Of a stretch of 64,000 bases of DNA, positions 47,788 through 59,550 are shown piece after piece. The DNA comes from Desulfoferula mesophila. GTDB taxonomy: Bacteria; Desulfobacterota; Desulfarculia; Desulfarculales; Desulfarculaceae. The notes beneath the pieces were generated by a model. It had not been told where the DNA came from. It ran no database searches and worked only from the letters and a program-made list of their open reading frames with translations. The stretch's first letter is position 1; every line of letters begins with the position of its first letter. The stretch lies in contig NZ_AP028679.1 of NCBI RefSeq assembly GCF_037076455.1, forward strand, positions 1 to 64,000, read 5' to 3'. The position numbers and the translations under genes were made by a program.

Positions 47788-49772
47788 GTCTGGGACAGAT
47801 ACCCAAACCGGCCTCCGTGGGGGGGCGCGGCCTGGAGCCGGGGGAAAACCCCAACGTCCGCAAGGCCTTGTTGACCGCGGCGGTGGTGGTGGGCCTGGCC
47901 CTGATGGTGCTCCTGGGCCGGCTTTGGTATCTGCAGCTGCTCAAGGGCGAATACTTTCGCCTGCTCAGCGAGAACAACCGCATCCGCCTGGTGGACCTGG
48001 CTCCCAGCCGGGGCCTCATCTTCGACTCCGAGGGCCGCCTGCTGGCCGACAACCGCCCGGCCTTCACCCTGGCGGTGATCCCCGAGGACGTGGCCGACTG
48101 GGCCACCCTCACCCGCCGCCTGCACAACCTGGTGGGCCTGGAGCCCGAGGAGGTGGCCAAGGCGCGCCGCGCCGCGCAGGGGCAGCCGCCCTTCAAGCCG
48201 GTGGTGCTGCGCAACCACCTGGACCGCGAGCAGCTGGCGTTGGTGGAGACCTTCCGCTACGAGCTGCCCGGGGTGAAGGTGTTGGTGCGCTACCAGCGGG
48301 CCTATCTGGCCCCGCGTCTGGCCTCCCACGTCATCGGCTATTTGGGCGAGATCAACCAGGAGGAGCTGGAAAAGAGCAACCGGGCGGTTTACCGCATGGG
48401 CGACTGGGTGGGGCGCTACGGCCTGGAAAAGAGCCGGGAGCGGGTCTTGCACGGCCGCCGGGGGGCCCGCCAGGTGGAAGTGGACGCCCTGGGCCGCGAG
48501 ATAAAGCTGCTCAAGGAGGTTCCGGCCAGCCGGGGGGCGGATCTGACCCTGTCCATCAACCTGGATCTGCAAAAGGCGGCGGCCAAGGCCCTGGGAGACC
48601 GGGTGGGGGCGGTGGCCGCCCTGGACCCCCGCGACGGCAAGGTGCTGTGCCTGTATTCCAGCCCCGCCTTCGACCCCAACGATTTCATCACCGGCATGAC
48701 CACCGAGGAGTGGAAGAAGCTCTCCGACGACGAACGCCATCCCCTCAAGGACCGCTCCATCAGCGGCATGTACCCGCCGGGCTCCACCTACAAGATCATC
48801 ACCTCGGCCGCCGGCCTGGCCGAAGGCGCCATCAACCTGACCACCAGCTTCTTCTGCGCCGGGCAGATGCCCTTCGGCCGCCGCTCCTACCTGTGCTGGG
48901 CCTACAAGAAGGGCGGCCACGGCCACACCGATATCCACAAGGCCATCCGCGAGTCCTGCGACGTGTTCTTCTACAAGACCGGCCTCAAGCTGGGGGTGGA
49001 CCGTCTGGCCAAATGGGCCCGGGCCTTTGGCCTGGGGCGGCCCACCGGCATAAGCCTGCCCCACGAGTCCCCCGGCCTGGTGCCCGACTCCAAGTGGAAA
49101 AAGAAGCGCTTCAAGGAGGCCTGGCAAGAGGGCGAGACCCTTTCGCTGGCCATCGGCCAGAGCTTCACCCTGGTCACCCCCCTGCAACTGGCCCGCATGA
49201 CCGCGGTGGTGGCCAACGGCGGCATGCTGGTGACCCCCACCCTGGTCAAGACGGTGACCCCGCCCGGCGGCGAGCCGGTGCCCGCTCCCGAACCGGTGAA
49301 GACCCGGGTGCCCATCGCGCCCGAGCATCTTAAGACCATCGTCAGCGGCCTGAGCGGGGTGGTCAACGAGCCCCACGGCACCGCCCGCCGGGCCCGCCTG
49401 CCCGGCATCACCGTGGGCGGCAAGACCGGCACCGCCCAGGTGGTGGCCCTGAAGTTCGAAAAGTCCTTTGGCAAGGCGGAGAACGTGCCCTGGAAATACC
49501 GCTCCCACGCCCTGTTCGTGGCCTTCGCCCCGGTGGAGAACCCCACCATCGCGGTGGGGGTGGTGGTGGAGCACGGCGGCCACGGCGGCTCCGACGCCGC
49601 CCCGGTGGCCGCGGCGGTGATGCGGGCCTACTTCGGCATCCCCGAGCCCGAGCCGCCTCAACCGCCCCAGGCGGCCCAGCCCAAACCCAAGCCGCAACCC
49701 AAGGCCAAACCCACGCCCAAGGCCAAGCCCCAACCCAAGAAGAAGCCCGCCGGGCGGGGAGCCGGGGCATGA
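47784..49772 (+). CDS. mrdA: Penicillin-binding protein 2 (elongation transpeptidase)
   Basis: PBP2 cross-links peptidoglycan during elongation. The 662-aa protein has an N-terminal span (LLTAAVVVGLALMVLLGRL), the pedestal domain, and the transpeptidase domain with the serine motif SGMYPPGSTYKII (STYK, near residue 330), SCD-type ESCDVFFYKTG, and KTGTAQ (KTG, near 547). The C-terminus has a Pro/Lys-rich low-complexity tail (PKPKPQPKAKPTPKAKPQPK) of about 30 residues, not needed for catalysis and absent from E. coli PBP2. ATG 47784 overlaps mreD by four bases. Confidence 0.96.
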   Translation: MSLGQIPKPASVGGRGLEPGENPNVRKALLTAAVVVGLALMVLLGRLWYLQLLKGEYFRLLSENNRIRLVDLAPSRGLIFDSEGRLLADNRPAFTLAVIPEDVADWATLTRRLHNLVGLEPEEVAKARRAAQGQPPFKPVVLRNHLDREQLALVETFRYELPGVKVLVRYQRAYLAPRLASHVIGYLGEINQEELEKSNRAVYRMGDWVGRYGLEKSRERVLHGRRGARQVEVDALGREIKLLKEVPASRGADLTLSINLDLQKAAAKALGDRVGAVAALDPRDGKVLCLYSSPAFDPNDFITGMTTEEWKKLSDDERHPLKDRSISGMYPPGSTYKIITSAAGLAEGAINLTTSFFCAGQMPFGRRSYLCWAYKKGGHGHTDIHKAIRESCDVFFYKTGLKLGVDRLAKWARAFGLGRPTGISLPHESPGLVPDSKWKKKRFKEAWQEGETLSLAIGQSFTLVTPLQLARMTAVVANGGMLVTPTLVKTVTPPGGEPVPAPEPVKTRVPIAPEHLKTIVSGLSGVVNEPHGTARRARLPGITVGGKTGTAQVVALKFEKSFGKAENVPWKYRSHALFVAFAPVENPTIAVGVVVEHGGHGGSDAAPVAAAVMRAYFGIPEPEPPQPPQAAQPKPKPQPKAKPTPKAKPQPKKKPAGRGAGA

Positions 49773-50875
49773 TCGACCGCCGCCTGGTATCGAGCTTCGA
49801 TTGGCTGCTCTTGGCCCTCATCCTGGCCCTGGGGGCCTGCGGGGTCGTCAACCTCTATTCCGCGGCCAGCTCCTTCGGCGGAGCGGGCACCCCGGTGTAT
49901 TTGAAACAGGCCTATTGGTTCGGCCTGGGCCTGGCGGTGATGCTCACCGTGGCCATGATCGGGCCCCAGCGCCTGTCCACCATCGCCTACCCTTTTTATC
50001 TCCTGGTGGTGGTGATGCTCGTCGCCGTGCTGTTTTGGGGCAAGATCATCGGCGGCAGCCAGCGCTGGCTGGCCCTGGGGCCCATGGTGATCCAGCCCTC
50101 GGAGCTGGCCCGTCTGGCGGCGGTGTTGGTCTTGGCCGCCTGGTTCCAGCGCCGGGACCAGATGGAGCCCTACCGCCTGCACCAACTCATAATCCCGGTG
50201 GGCCTGGCCCTGATCCCGGCGGTGCTCATCCTTAAGGAGCCCGACCTGGGCACCTGTTTGCTGGTGCTCATCGTGGCCGGCAGCGTCATCCTGGTCAACG
50301 GGGTCAAGCTCCGCGACCTGGCCATCGCCGGGGGGGGCATGGTGGTGGCCCTGCCCCTGGTCTGGCGCTTCATGAAGGACTACCAAAAGCAGCGCATCTT
50401 CAGCTTCCTGGACCCGGAGAGCGACCCCCTGGGCGCGGCCTACCACCTCATCCAATCCAAGATAGCGGTGGGCTCGGGCCAGTTCATGGGTAAGGGCTTC
50501 TTGGCCGGCACCCAGAGCCAGCTGCACTTTTTGCCCGAGCAACACACCGACTTCGCCTTTTCGGTGCTGGCCGAGGAGTGGGGCTTCATCGGGGGCATGG
50601 TGGTGCTCCTGCTGGTGGCGGCCGTGGTCTACCGGGGCATCGCCATCGCCTACCGGGCCAAGGACCGCCAAAGCCTCCTGTTGGTGGTGGGCGGCACGGC
50701 CATGATCTTCTGGCCCGCGGTGATCAACGTGGGCATGGTCCTGGGCCTGTTCCCGGTGGTGGGCATCCCCCTGCCCTTCATCAGCTACGGCGGCTCCTCG
50801 CTCATCACCACCATGGCCGCCCTGGGGCTTATTCAGGGGGTGGCTATGCGGAGGTTCGTCTTTCACCGACCATAG
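49769..50875 (+). CDS. rodA: Peptidoglycan glycosyltransferase RodA
   Basis: RodA is a SEDS-family polymerase that makes glycan strands with PBP2. The 368-aa protein has about ten spans, and family segments such as LGPMVIQPSELARLAAVL, LILKEPDLGTCLLVLIVAGSV, TQSQLHFLPEQHTDFAFSVLAEEWGFIGG and GLFPVVGIPLPFISYGGSSLI. The start ATG overlaps the mrdA stop by four bases. It ends the mreBCD-mrdA-rodA unit. The first 121-bp palindrome begins two bases after its stop. Confidence 0.97.
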   Translation: MIDRRLVSSFDWLLLALILALGACGVVNLYSAASSFGGAGTPVYLKQAYWFGLGLAVMLTVAMIGPQRLSTIAYPFYLLVVVMLVAVLFWGKIIGGSQRWLALGPMVIQPSELARLAAVLVLAAWFQRRDQMEPYRLHQLIIPVGLALIPAVLILKEPDLGTCLLVLIVAGSVILVNGVKLRDLAIAGGGMVVALPLVWRFMKDYQKQRIFSFLDPESDPLGAAYHLIQSKIAVGSGQFMGKGFLAGTQSQLHFLPEQHTDFAFSVLAEEWGFIGGMVVLLLVAAVVYRGIAIAYRAKDRQSLLLVVGGTAMIFWPAVINVGMVLGLFPVVGIPLPFISYGGSSLITTMAALGLIQGVAMRRFVFHRP

Positions 50876-50877
50876 TT

Positions 50878-50998
50878 GCGGCTTCGCCAGACGCCATATA
50901 GCTGCGTTGTCGGCGTCACTCGGTCCTCGGGGTAGGTCTACTACCCCTGCGTCACTCGCTCGCCTGCCGCCTTGCTCTATGGCGTCTGGCTGTGCCGC
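50878..50998 (+). repeat. 121-bp palindromic element, copy D
   Basis: It begins GCGGCTTCGCCAG and ends CTGGCTGTGCCGC. Its outer arms are almost perfectly complementary (CAGACGCCATATAGC with GCTCTATGGCGTCTG). It is subtype I. It starts two bases after the rodA stop codon. Confidence 0.95.
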
Positions 50999-51006
50999 GG
51001 GATTTG

Positions 51007-51128
51007 GCGGCTTCGCCAGGTGCCCGTGGGCTGCGTTGCCGGCATCGCTCAGGCCTCGACGTAGCTTTGGCTACGCCTCCGGCCTTCGCTCACCGGACGC
51101 CTTGCCCACGAACCCCTGGCTGTGCCGC
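51007..51128 (+). repeat. 122-bp palindromic element, copy E
   Basis: It follows copy D after eight bases, in the same orientation, but is subtype II (internal GCCTCGACGTAGC as in copy C). Ends as in the other copies. Confidence 0.95.
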
Positions 51129-51144
51129 CAGATTATGGGCAATA

Positions 51145-51304
51145 GCGTAGGTTGGGTTGAGCGAAGCGAAGCCCAACAATTCCCTCGTCGTTGTGAGGGG
51201 CGGCATCGCCGCGACGAAGCAATCTCTGCCCGCCGGGAGAGACCCTTACCACTCGAGCAACATCGTGGGTTGGGTAGAGGGTGCAGCCCGAAACCCAACA
51301 ATTC
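51145..51304. repeat. R1 and R2 repeats
   Basis: R1 copies at 51145-51180 and about 51264-51304 flank an R2-like stretch at 51184-51228. With copies D and E they fill the 570-base gap before the bactofilin gene, in which no other gene is seen. Confidence 0.75.
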
Positions 51305-51445
51305 CTTCCCCCTCCCCCCTCCCTGGGGCTCCCCCCCGCCGTTTTGACTTGCCCCCCGCCGCTCACCCGTGCTAGGGAGATACTGTTGTGCGCCAGCGCC
51401 CCGCGAAAGGCGGCGCGCCGGCGGCGCAATGCAAGGAGACACTGG

Positions 51446-51868
51446 GTGGCCAAGCGCAACCGCGAATCCGGGGTGAGCTACTTTCTGGGAAAGGGAGTGC
51501 GCCAGCAGGGCGAGCTCTTCTTCGAAGGCAAGGCGCACCTGGAAGGCGAGTATCAAGGGCGCATAAGCGGCCGGGGATCCTTGCTGATAGGGCCCAGCGC
51601 CGTGGTGGAGGCCGAGGTCGAGGCCGGTCAGGTGGTCATCTGCGGCCAGGTGACCGGCAACGTGGTGGCCACCGAGCGCATCGAACTCAAGAAACCCGGC
51701 CGTCTCACCGGCGATCTCAGGGCCCCCCTGGTGGTCATGGAAGAGGGGGTCCACTTCCAAGGGCGTTGCCATATGGCCGGGGATGAAAATCAGGAAGATG
51801 CCGGCGGCCTGAAGCTGCTTTCCAGCCCCGACGAGGGCGAGAGTCCAGGCGGCTTAAGGCCCCGGTAA
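51446..51868 (+). CDS. Bactofilin
   Basis: Bactofilins form cytoskeletal polymers that recruit cell wall enzymes or chromosome partners. The 140-aa protein has the beta-helix repeats typical of the family (FFEGKAHLEGEYQGRISGRGSLLIGPSAVVEAEVEAGQVVICGQVTGNV), with IE..KPGRLTGDLRAP. GTG 51446 is preferred because AGGAG at 51434-51438 lies seven bases upstream; the longer frame begins in repeats. Location just after the rod operon supports a wall role. Confidence 0.9.
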   Translation: MAKRNRESGVSYFLGKGVRQQGELFFEGKAHLEGEYQGRISGRGSLLIGPSAVVEAEVEAGQVVICGQVTGNVVATERIELKKPGRLTGDLRAPLVVMEEGVHFQGRCHMAGDENQEDAGGLKLLSSPDEGESPGGLRPR

Positions 51869-51881
51869 GGCAAAAAAAGTT

Positions 51882-51910
51882 TTGACACTTCCTGTTAAAT
51901 ATTGTACAAG
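51882..51910 (+). promoter_or_regulatory. Sigma-70 promoter of the ATP synthase operon
   Basis: A perfect TTGACA (51882-51887), 17 bases, then TACAAG (51905-51910). A leader of about 165 bases before the first gene would result. Confidence 0.6.
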
Positions 51911-52082
51911 GTCGCAGCTTGTGTTTTTGGTAACAGACTTCCCCGGTCGGAGTGCCGGGCGTGGTTGGTATCCATAACCTGGCTATTTTCAAATAAATTT
52001 TTTCGCAAACAGGGTTGTTGGAAGCACAATTCCGGAAAGGCCGCCAAGCCTTTCACCCTAGGTGCGGGAGCACAAAGGTCTT

Positions 52083-52517
52083 ATGGTCAGCATTGACATA
52101 GACGCTTCTTTATTTTGGCAGATCGGCAACTTTTTGTTGCTGCTCGTGGCCCTCAACTACCTGCTTTATCGCCCCATTCGGGGCATCCTCCGCCAGCGGG
52201 CGGAAAAGGTGGCCCAGCTCAACGGCGACATCACCTCTTCCGAGGAGGGCGCCAAGGCCAAGGCCGCCGAGTTGGAGGCCAACCTGGTGCAGGCCAGGCG
52301 GGACGGGGCCGAAGTGCGCGAAGAGATAAAGAACCAGGGCCACGGCACCGAGCGGGAGATCATCGACGCGGCCACCGCGGAGATGGAACAAACCGTGGCC
52401 AATGTCCGCGAGGAGATCGTGGGCGAGATCGGCCAGGCGCGCCAGGATCTCAAGGGCCAGGTGCAGTCCTTTGGGCAGGAGCTGGCCCAAAAGCTTTTGG
52501 GGAGGAGCCTGCAATGA
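52083..52517 (+). CDS. ATP synthase F0 subunit b' (peripheral stalk)
   Basis: The 144-aa protein has one N-terminal membrane span (FWQIGNFLLLLVALNYLLYRPI) followed by a long Glu/Lys/Arg-rich helix with coiled-coil character. With the next gene it forms the pair of stalk subunits seen in species with b and b'. ATG 52083 is preferred; an upstream ATG seven codons earlier lacks a better site, and AAAGG lies about 6 bases before. The stop overlaps the next start (ATGA). Confidence 0.9.
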   Translation: MVSIDIDASLFWQIGNFLLLLVALNYLLYRPIRGILRQRAEKVAQLNGDITSSEEGAKAKAAELEANLVQARRDGAEVREEIKNQGHGTEREIIDAATAEMEQTVANVREEIVGEIGQARQDLKGQVQSFGQELAQKLLGRSLQ

Positions 52518-53125
52518 GATTAGCCCGAAAGATGCTGCCTCCCCTGTGTGCGCTGGCCCTGGTCGCCTTGGGCGCCGGGCTGGCCCTGGCCTCCGGCGGA
52601 GGCGAGGGGGCGGCCGCCCACGGCGGCGGCGGCATCAGCGACAGCCAGATGTGGGACTTCATCTACCGGATCATGAACTTCGTGGTCCTGGTGGCCGTGT
52701 TGGTGGTGGTGCTCAGGAAGCCCCTCAAGAGCGGACTGGGTTCGCGGGTCGAGCAGATCAAGAGCGAGCTGGAGGAGCTGGAAGCCAAGCGCGAGGAGGC
52801 CCGCCGGGCCTACGCGCTCATGGAACAGCGCCTGGCCGACGCCGCCGGCGAGCACGATAAGATTTTGGCCGAGTTCCGGGCCATGGGCGAGAAGGAGAAG
52901 GCGGCCATCATCGCCGGCGCCGAGTCCACCGCCCAGCGCATCAAGGAGCAGGCCAGTTTCACCATTGAGCAGGAAACCGCCCAGGCCAAGGCCGAGCTGC
53001 GCCGCGAAGTGGCCGAGATGAGCGCCACGCTGGCCGAGGACCTGCTCAAGGAAAAGATCAACTCCGAAGACCAGACTCGCCTGGTGGATGAGTACTTGGC
53101 CAAGGTTTCGCAGGAGGTACAGTGA
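52514..53125 (+). CDS. atpF: ATP synthase F0 subunit b
   Basis: The stalk subunit b of ATP synthase, 203 aa, has a signal-like hydrophobic start (PPLCALALVALGAGLALA), then a membrane span (IYRIMNFVVLVAVLVVVLRKPL) and a long charged helix. The additional N-terminal segment, possibly cleaved, is seen in some Desulfobacterota AtpF. It overlaps atpF' and atpH by four bases each, so the operon is tightly coupled. Confidence 0.92.
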   Translation: MRLARKMLPPLCALALVALGAGLALASGGGEGAAAHGGGGISDSQMWDFIYRIMNFVVLVAVLVVVLRKPLKSGLGSRVEQIKSELEELEAKREEARRAYALMEQRLADAAGEHDKILAEFRAMGEKEKAAIIAGAESTAQRIKEQASFTIEQETAQAKAELRREVAEMSATLAEDLLKEKINSEDQTRLVDEYLAKVSQEVQ

Positions 53126-53672
53126 CCAGCCTCATCGTAGCCAAACGCTATGCCAGGGCCTTGCTCGAGTTGGGCAAGGAAGACGGGAACCTGGATCAAT
53201 ACGGAAAAGAGCTTGCCGAGGTCGCCGAGCTGTTCACCGCCTCTGGCGAGTTGGAGCAGGTGTTGGCCAGCCCGGCCATCGACTTCGAGGACCGCAGCAA
53301 GCTCTTGAACACCTTTTTGGACAAGATGGGGCTCAGCCCCATTGCCAATAACTTCTTCCGTCTTTTGATGGACCGCGGACGCATCGATACGGTACGCGAC
53401 ATCAGCCGGGTCTACACCCGCTTGCTCGACGAGGAGAAGGGTATCACCAGGGCCGAGGTTGTGGCCGCCGCCCCGCTCAACGAGGCGGAGGTCAGCCGCA
53501 TCAAGGAAGTGCTCACCACGCTGGCCGGACGTGATGTCGTGTTGGAAGTCAAGGAGGATTCCAGCCTCATTGGCGGAGTCAGGGCCCAGATTGGAGACCT
53601 GGTTCTGGACGGCACCGTCAAGACGCAGCTGGAAACTTTGAAGGATTCTTTGAGAAGGGGTGATTACGCCTA

Positions 53673-53673
<1 letters not shown>
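53122..53673 (+). CDS. atpH: ATP synthase subunit delta
   Basis: Delta connects the F1 head with the b-stalk. The 183-aa protein has the family segments [44 protein letters not shown] and the C-terminal [33 protein letters not shown]. The start is GTG 53122, overlapping the atpF stop. The stop overlaps the atpA ATG by one base. Confidence 0.95.
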
Positions 53674-55187
<1,514 letters not shown>

Positions 55188-55199
55188 AGAAGGGCAGCC

Positions 55200-56072
55200 A
55201 TGGCGGCACTTCGCGACATCCAAAATAAAATCGCGGCGGTCAAAAAGACTCGCCAGATCACCCGGGCCATGAACATGGTGGCCGCGGCCAGGCTGCGCCA
55301 GGTGCAGGAACGCACCGAGCGCTTTAGGCCCTACGCCTCCAAGTTCTCCGAGGTGTTAAGCAGCCTGAGCGAGGGTATCGACCCCGAGAGCCACCCCCTT
55401 CTGGCCCAGCCGGAACAGGTGGACCGGGTGGCCGTGATCCTCATCACCGCCGACCGCGGTCTGTGCGGCTCGTTCAACATGAACATGATCCTCAAGGCCC
55501 AAAAATTCCTCACCGAGCAAAAGAGCGAGGGCCGCGAGGTATCCCTGTACGGGGTGGGCCGCAAGGGCATCGAGTACTTCACCCGGCGCAAGGTGGAGTT
55601 CGCCGAAAAGCTCCCCGGAGCCATGAACGTGGTGGACTTCGATCTGGCCACCCAGGTGGCCCGCATGGGCCTCAACGCCTTCCTGTCGGGCGAGGTGCAA
55701 GAGGTCTACCTCATCTACTCGCGGTTCCAGTCCATGGCCTCTCAGGTGCCCACGGTGGAGAAGCTGTTGCCCATCAGCCCCGCCGAGGACGAGGAAGACC
55801 AGGTGGGCCAGGAATACCTCACCGAGCCTTCGGCCGAGGAGATCCTGGTGGATCTGTTGCCCCGCTACCTCAACGTGCGGGTGTACAGCGGCCTCTTGGA
55901 AACCTCCACCAGCGAAAACGCGGCCCGCATGGCAGCCATGGACAACGCCACCAAGAACTGCAAGGAATTGATTCAAAACCTGACTCTGGCCTTCAACAAG
56001 GCCCGGCAGGCGGCGATCACCGCGGAACTCATGGACATCGTCGGCGGGGCCGAGGCCCTCAAAGCCGGTTAG
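55200..56072 (+). CDS. atpG: ATP synthase subunit gamma
   Basis: Gamma is the rotating shaft of F1. The 290-aa protein has the N-terminal helix RDIQNKIAAVKKTRQITRAMNMVAAARLR, ADRGLCGSFNMNM near residue 81 and the C-terminal helix with AARMAAMDNATKNCKELIQNLTLAFNKARQAAITAEL. It is 12 bases after atpA and has a plain GGGCAGCC ribosome site. Confidence 0.97.
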   Translation: MAALRDIQNKIAAVKKTRQITRAMNMVAAARLRQVQERTERFRPYASKFSEVLSSLSEGIDPESHPLLAQPEQVDRVAVILITADRGLCGSFNMNMILKAQKFLTEQKSEGREVSLYGVGRKGIEYFTRRKVEFAEKLPGAMNVVDFDLATQVARMGLNAFLSGEVQEVYLIYSRFQSMASQVPTVEKLLPISPAEDEEDQVGQEYLTEPSAEEILVDLLPRYLNVRVYSGLLETSTSENAARMAAMDNATKNCKELIQNLTLAFNKARQAAITAELMDIVGGAEALKAG

Positions 56073-56093
56073 GGTTTATAAGTAATTAACTAA

Positions 56094-57542
<1,449 letters not shown>

Positions 57543-57565
57543 CCTAGCGAGGGGATAAGCAACCC

Positions 57566-57985
57566 ATGGCCAACAAGATACTGCTGGAAGTGGTCACCCC
57601 GGACAAGCTGTTGTTGTCCAAGGAAGTGGACGTGGTGGTGGCCACCGGCGTGGACGGCGAGTTCGGCGTGCTGCACGGCCACGTACCTTTCCTGGCCTCC
57701 CTGGCCATTGGGGAGATGCGCTTCAAGGACGGCAACGACACCGAATACGCGGCCATCGCCGGCGGGTTCGCCGAGGTGACCGGGGAAAAGGTGACCATCC
57801 TGGCCGAAGCGGCCGAGCTGGCCCGGGAAATCGACATCGACCGGGCCCAGCGGGCCCGTGAGCGGGCCCAACAGCGCGTGGAGAAATCCCGCGCCGAAGA
57901 AATGGACTATGCCAGGGCCGAAGCGTCCATGCAAAGGGCCATCATGCGCCTGAAGGTGGCCGGCCGCACGGGCGGCTTGGGCTAG
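57566..57985 (+). CDS. atpC: ATP synthase subunit epsilon
   Basis: Epsilon regulates F1 and binds the gamma shaft. The 139-aa protein has the N-terminal beta-sandwich with LLLSKEVDVVVATGVDGEFGVLHGHVPFLASLAIG and the C-terminal helical pair (ELAREIDIDRAQRARERAQQRVEKS). It is the last gene of the operon, closed by a strong terminator. Subunits a and c are not in the window. Confidence 0.96.
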   Translation: MANKILLEVVTPDKLLLSKEVDVVVATGVDGEFGVLHGHVPFLASLAIGEMRFKDGNDTEYAAIAGGFAEVTGEKVTILAEAAELAREIDIDRAQRARERAQQRVEKSRAEEMDYARAEASMQRAIMRLKVAGRTGGLG

Positions 57986-58013
57986 CCCAGACCCGAATCC
58001 ATACCGACCGAAG

Positions 58014-58045
58014 ACGGCCACCCCGCAAAGGGGTGGCCGTTTTTT
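58014..58045 (+). terminator. Terminator of the ATP synthase operon
   Basis: ACGGCCACCCC (58014-58024) pairs with GGGGTGGCCGT (58030-58040) followed by TTTTT. Confidence 0.95.
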
Positions 58046-58175
58046 GTCGCCGGTGTGGGGATGGAGAGGGATCTGAAATTTTGCTCCGGAGGCATGCCGG
58101 GCGGGGCCGGTATAGGCTAGAATTCAATTAGAGGTGTTACGAGGTTGCTGCAACTAACTTGGGGAGATAGACAGC

Positions 58176-58736
58176 ATGGGTATCCTGAAGCTGTTGTTGG
58201 CTTTCGCGCCCTGGCTAGCGTTTCTTTTCATCGCCCACGGGAGCCTGTTGCGCTTGAAGATCGGCCTGGTGGTGGCCCTGGCCTTGAGCGTGGTGATGGG
58301 CGTGACCCGGCTGCACCGGGGGGTTATCCTCTGGGTGGGCCTGGTTTTCTTCAGCTTCGGCATGCTGATTGTCTTTGTCTTTCAGGACATGTGGACCGTG
58401 CGCCACATGGGGGTCTTGGCTTCCGGAGCCCTGGCCCTGGGTTCCTGGCTTTCCGTGGTCCTGTTGAGGCCCTTCACCCTGGACTACGCAAAGGAGCATA
58501 CCGACCCCTCCCTCTGGAATGACCCCGTCTTCATGCGCACCAATATGCTGCTGACTTCCCTCTGGGCCGCGGTGTTCAGCCTCAACGCCTTGCTGGCCTG
58601 GGGAAAGATGAGTCAATTCATGCTGGGCGAGGTGACCTATGAAATAGCCTCCTACGCCCTTTTGGTGGGCATGGCGTTTTTTACCAACTGGTACCCGGCG
58701 CATGTCAGACGCGTCCAAGCGAGGCCCAGGCCCTGA
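58176..58736 (+). CDS. Integral membrane protein, unknown
   Basis: The 186-aa protein has about six hydrophobic stretches (LKLLLAFAPWLAFLFIAHG, LKIGLVVALALSVVMGV, VILWVGLVFFSFGMLIVFVF, and others) and a conserved-looking FTLDYAKEHTDPSLWNDPVF loop. The start ATG 58176 has GGGGAGATAGAC upstream. I have seen the FTLDYAKEHTDPS type loop in uncharacterised membrane proteins but cannot name a family. It is separated from atpC by a terminator, so it is a separate unit. Confidence 0.6.
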   Translation: MGILKLLLAFAPWLAFLFIAHGSLLRLKIGLVVALALSVVMGVTRLHRGVILWVGLVFFSFGMLIVFVFQDMWTVRHMGVLASGALALGSWLSVVLLRPFTLDYAKEHTDPSLWNDPVFMRTNMLLTSLWAAVFSLNALLAWGKMSQFMLGEVTYEIASYALLVGMAFFTNWYPAHVRRVQARPRP

Positions 58737-58821
58737 AAAAAGGCCGTCTCCCCGCCGGAGGGTTGGCGCATTTGCCGGCCGCGAGAAAATTTGGTTTGTT
58801 GAAACGACTCGGAGGAGGGTC

Positions 58822-59469
58822 ATGAAGATGATGGCCATGAACGGCAGCCCGCGCAAGAAGGGCTGGAACACGGTGAGCATGCTGGAGAGCATGCTGGAAG
58901 GCGCCCGCTCCGCCGGGGCGGAGACCGAGCTGGTCCAGCTATACGACCTGACCTTCTCCGGCTGCATAAGCTGCTTTTCCTGCAAAAGGCTGGAGCGCAA
59001 GCAGGACGGGGTCTGCGCGATACAAGACGATCTGACCCCGGTGCTGGCCGCCATCCGCGAGAGCTGCGACGCCCTGGTGGTGGGCACTCCGGTCTACTAC
59101 GGCTGCGAGACCGCCGGCACCCGCGCCTTTTTGGAGCGCCTGTGCTTTCCCAACGGCAAGTACGACCTGCAAAGGTCTTCCCTGTTCCCGCGGCGCATCA
59201 ACACGGCCCTGATCTACACCATGAACGTGAGCGAGGCGCGGATCGCGGAGATGGGCTACGCCACGGGCTTCGAGCGGACCAGGTCCATGCTGGACCGGCA
59301 CCTGGGCCCCTGCGAGTTGCTTTTGGCCACCGACACCCTGCAGTATGCCGATTACACCTGCTACGAGAGCGAGATTTTTGACGAGGCGGCCAAGCGCCGG
59401 CGCCACGAGGAGGTGTTCCCCCAGGACCTTCGCAAGGCCTTTGAGCTAGGAGTGCGCCTGGTGGCGTGA
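58822..59469 (+). CDS. NADPH-dependent FMN reductase / flavodoxin-like protein
   Basis: The 215-aa protein is of the flavodoxin-like NADPH-dependent reductase family. It has the FMN-phosphate segment AMNGSPRKKGWNTVSML and PVYYGCETAGTRAFLERL, and the Cys residues in FSGCISCFSCKR (about residues 48-59), suggesting an iron-sulfur flavoprotein-like protein. GGAGGAGGG precedes ATG 58822, an unusually strong ribosome site. It heads a redox-gene group 58.8-61.4 kb. Confidence 0.85.
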   Translation: MKMMAMNGSPRKKGWNTVSMLESMLEGARSAGAETELVQLYDLTFSGCISCFSCKRLERKQDGVCAIQDDLTPVLAAIRESCDALVVGTPVYYGCETAGTRAFLERLCFPNGKYDLQRSSLFPRRINTALIYTMNVSEARIAEMGYATGFERTRSMLDRHLGPCELLLATDTLQYADYTCYESEIFDEAAKRRRHEEVFPQDLRKAFELGVRLVA

Positions 59470-59493
59470 GGGCCGGCGCACCCCTATCCGCCA

Positions 59494-59534
59494 AGCGCCA
59501 CGGGCGTCCCGCCATCGGGACGCCCGTGCGCTTT
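59494..59534. terminator. Bidirectional terminator between convergent genes
   Basis: CACGGGCGTCCC (59499-59510) pairs perfectly with GGGACGCCCGTG (59517-59528); outer AAGCG and CGCTT extend the stem. The plus strand then has CTTTCCCC and the minus strand has a TTGGCGG. Confidence 0.75.
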
Positions 59535-59550
59535 CCCCAGAATTCCCCGC

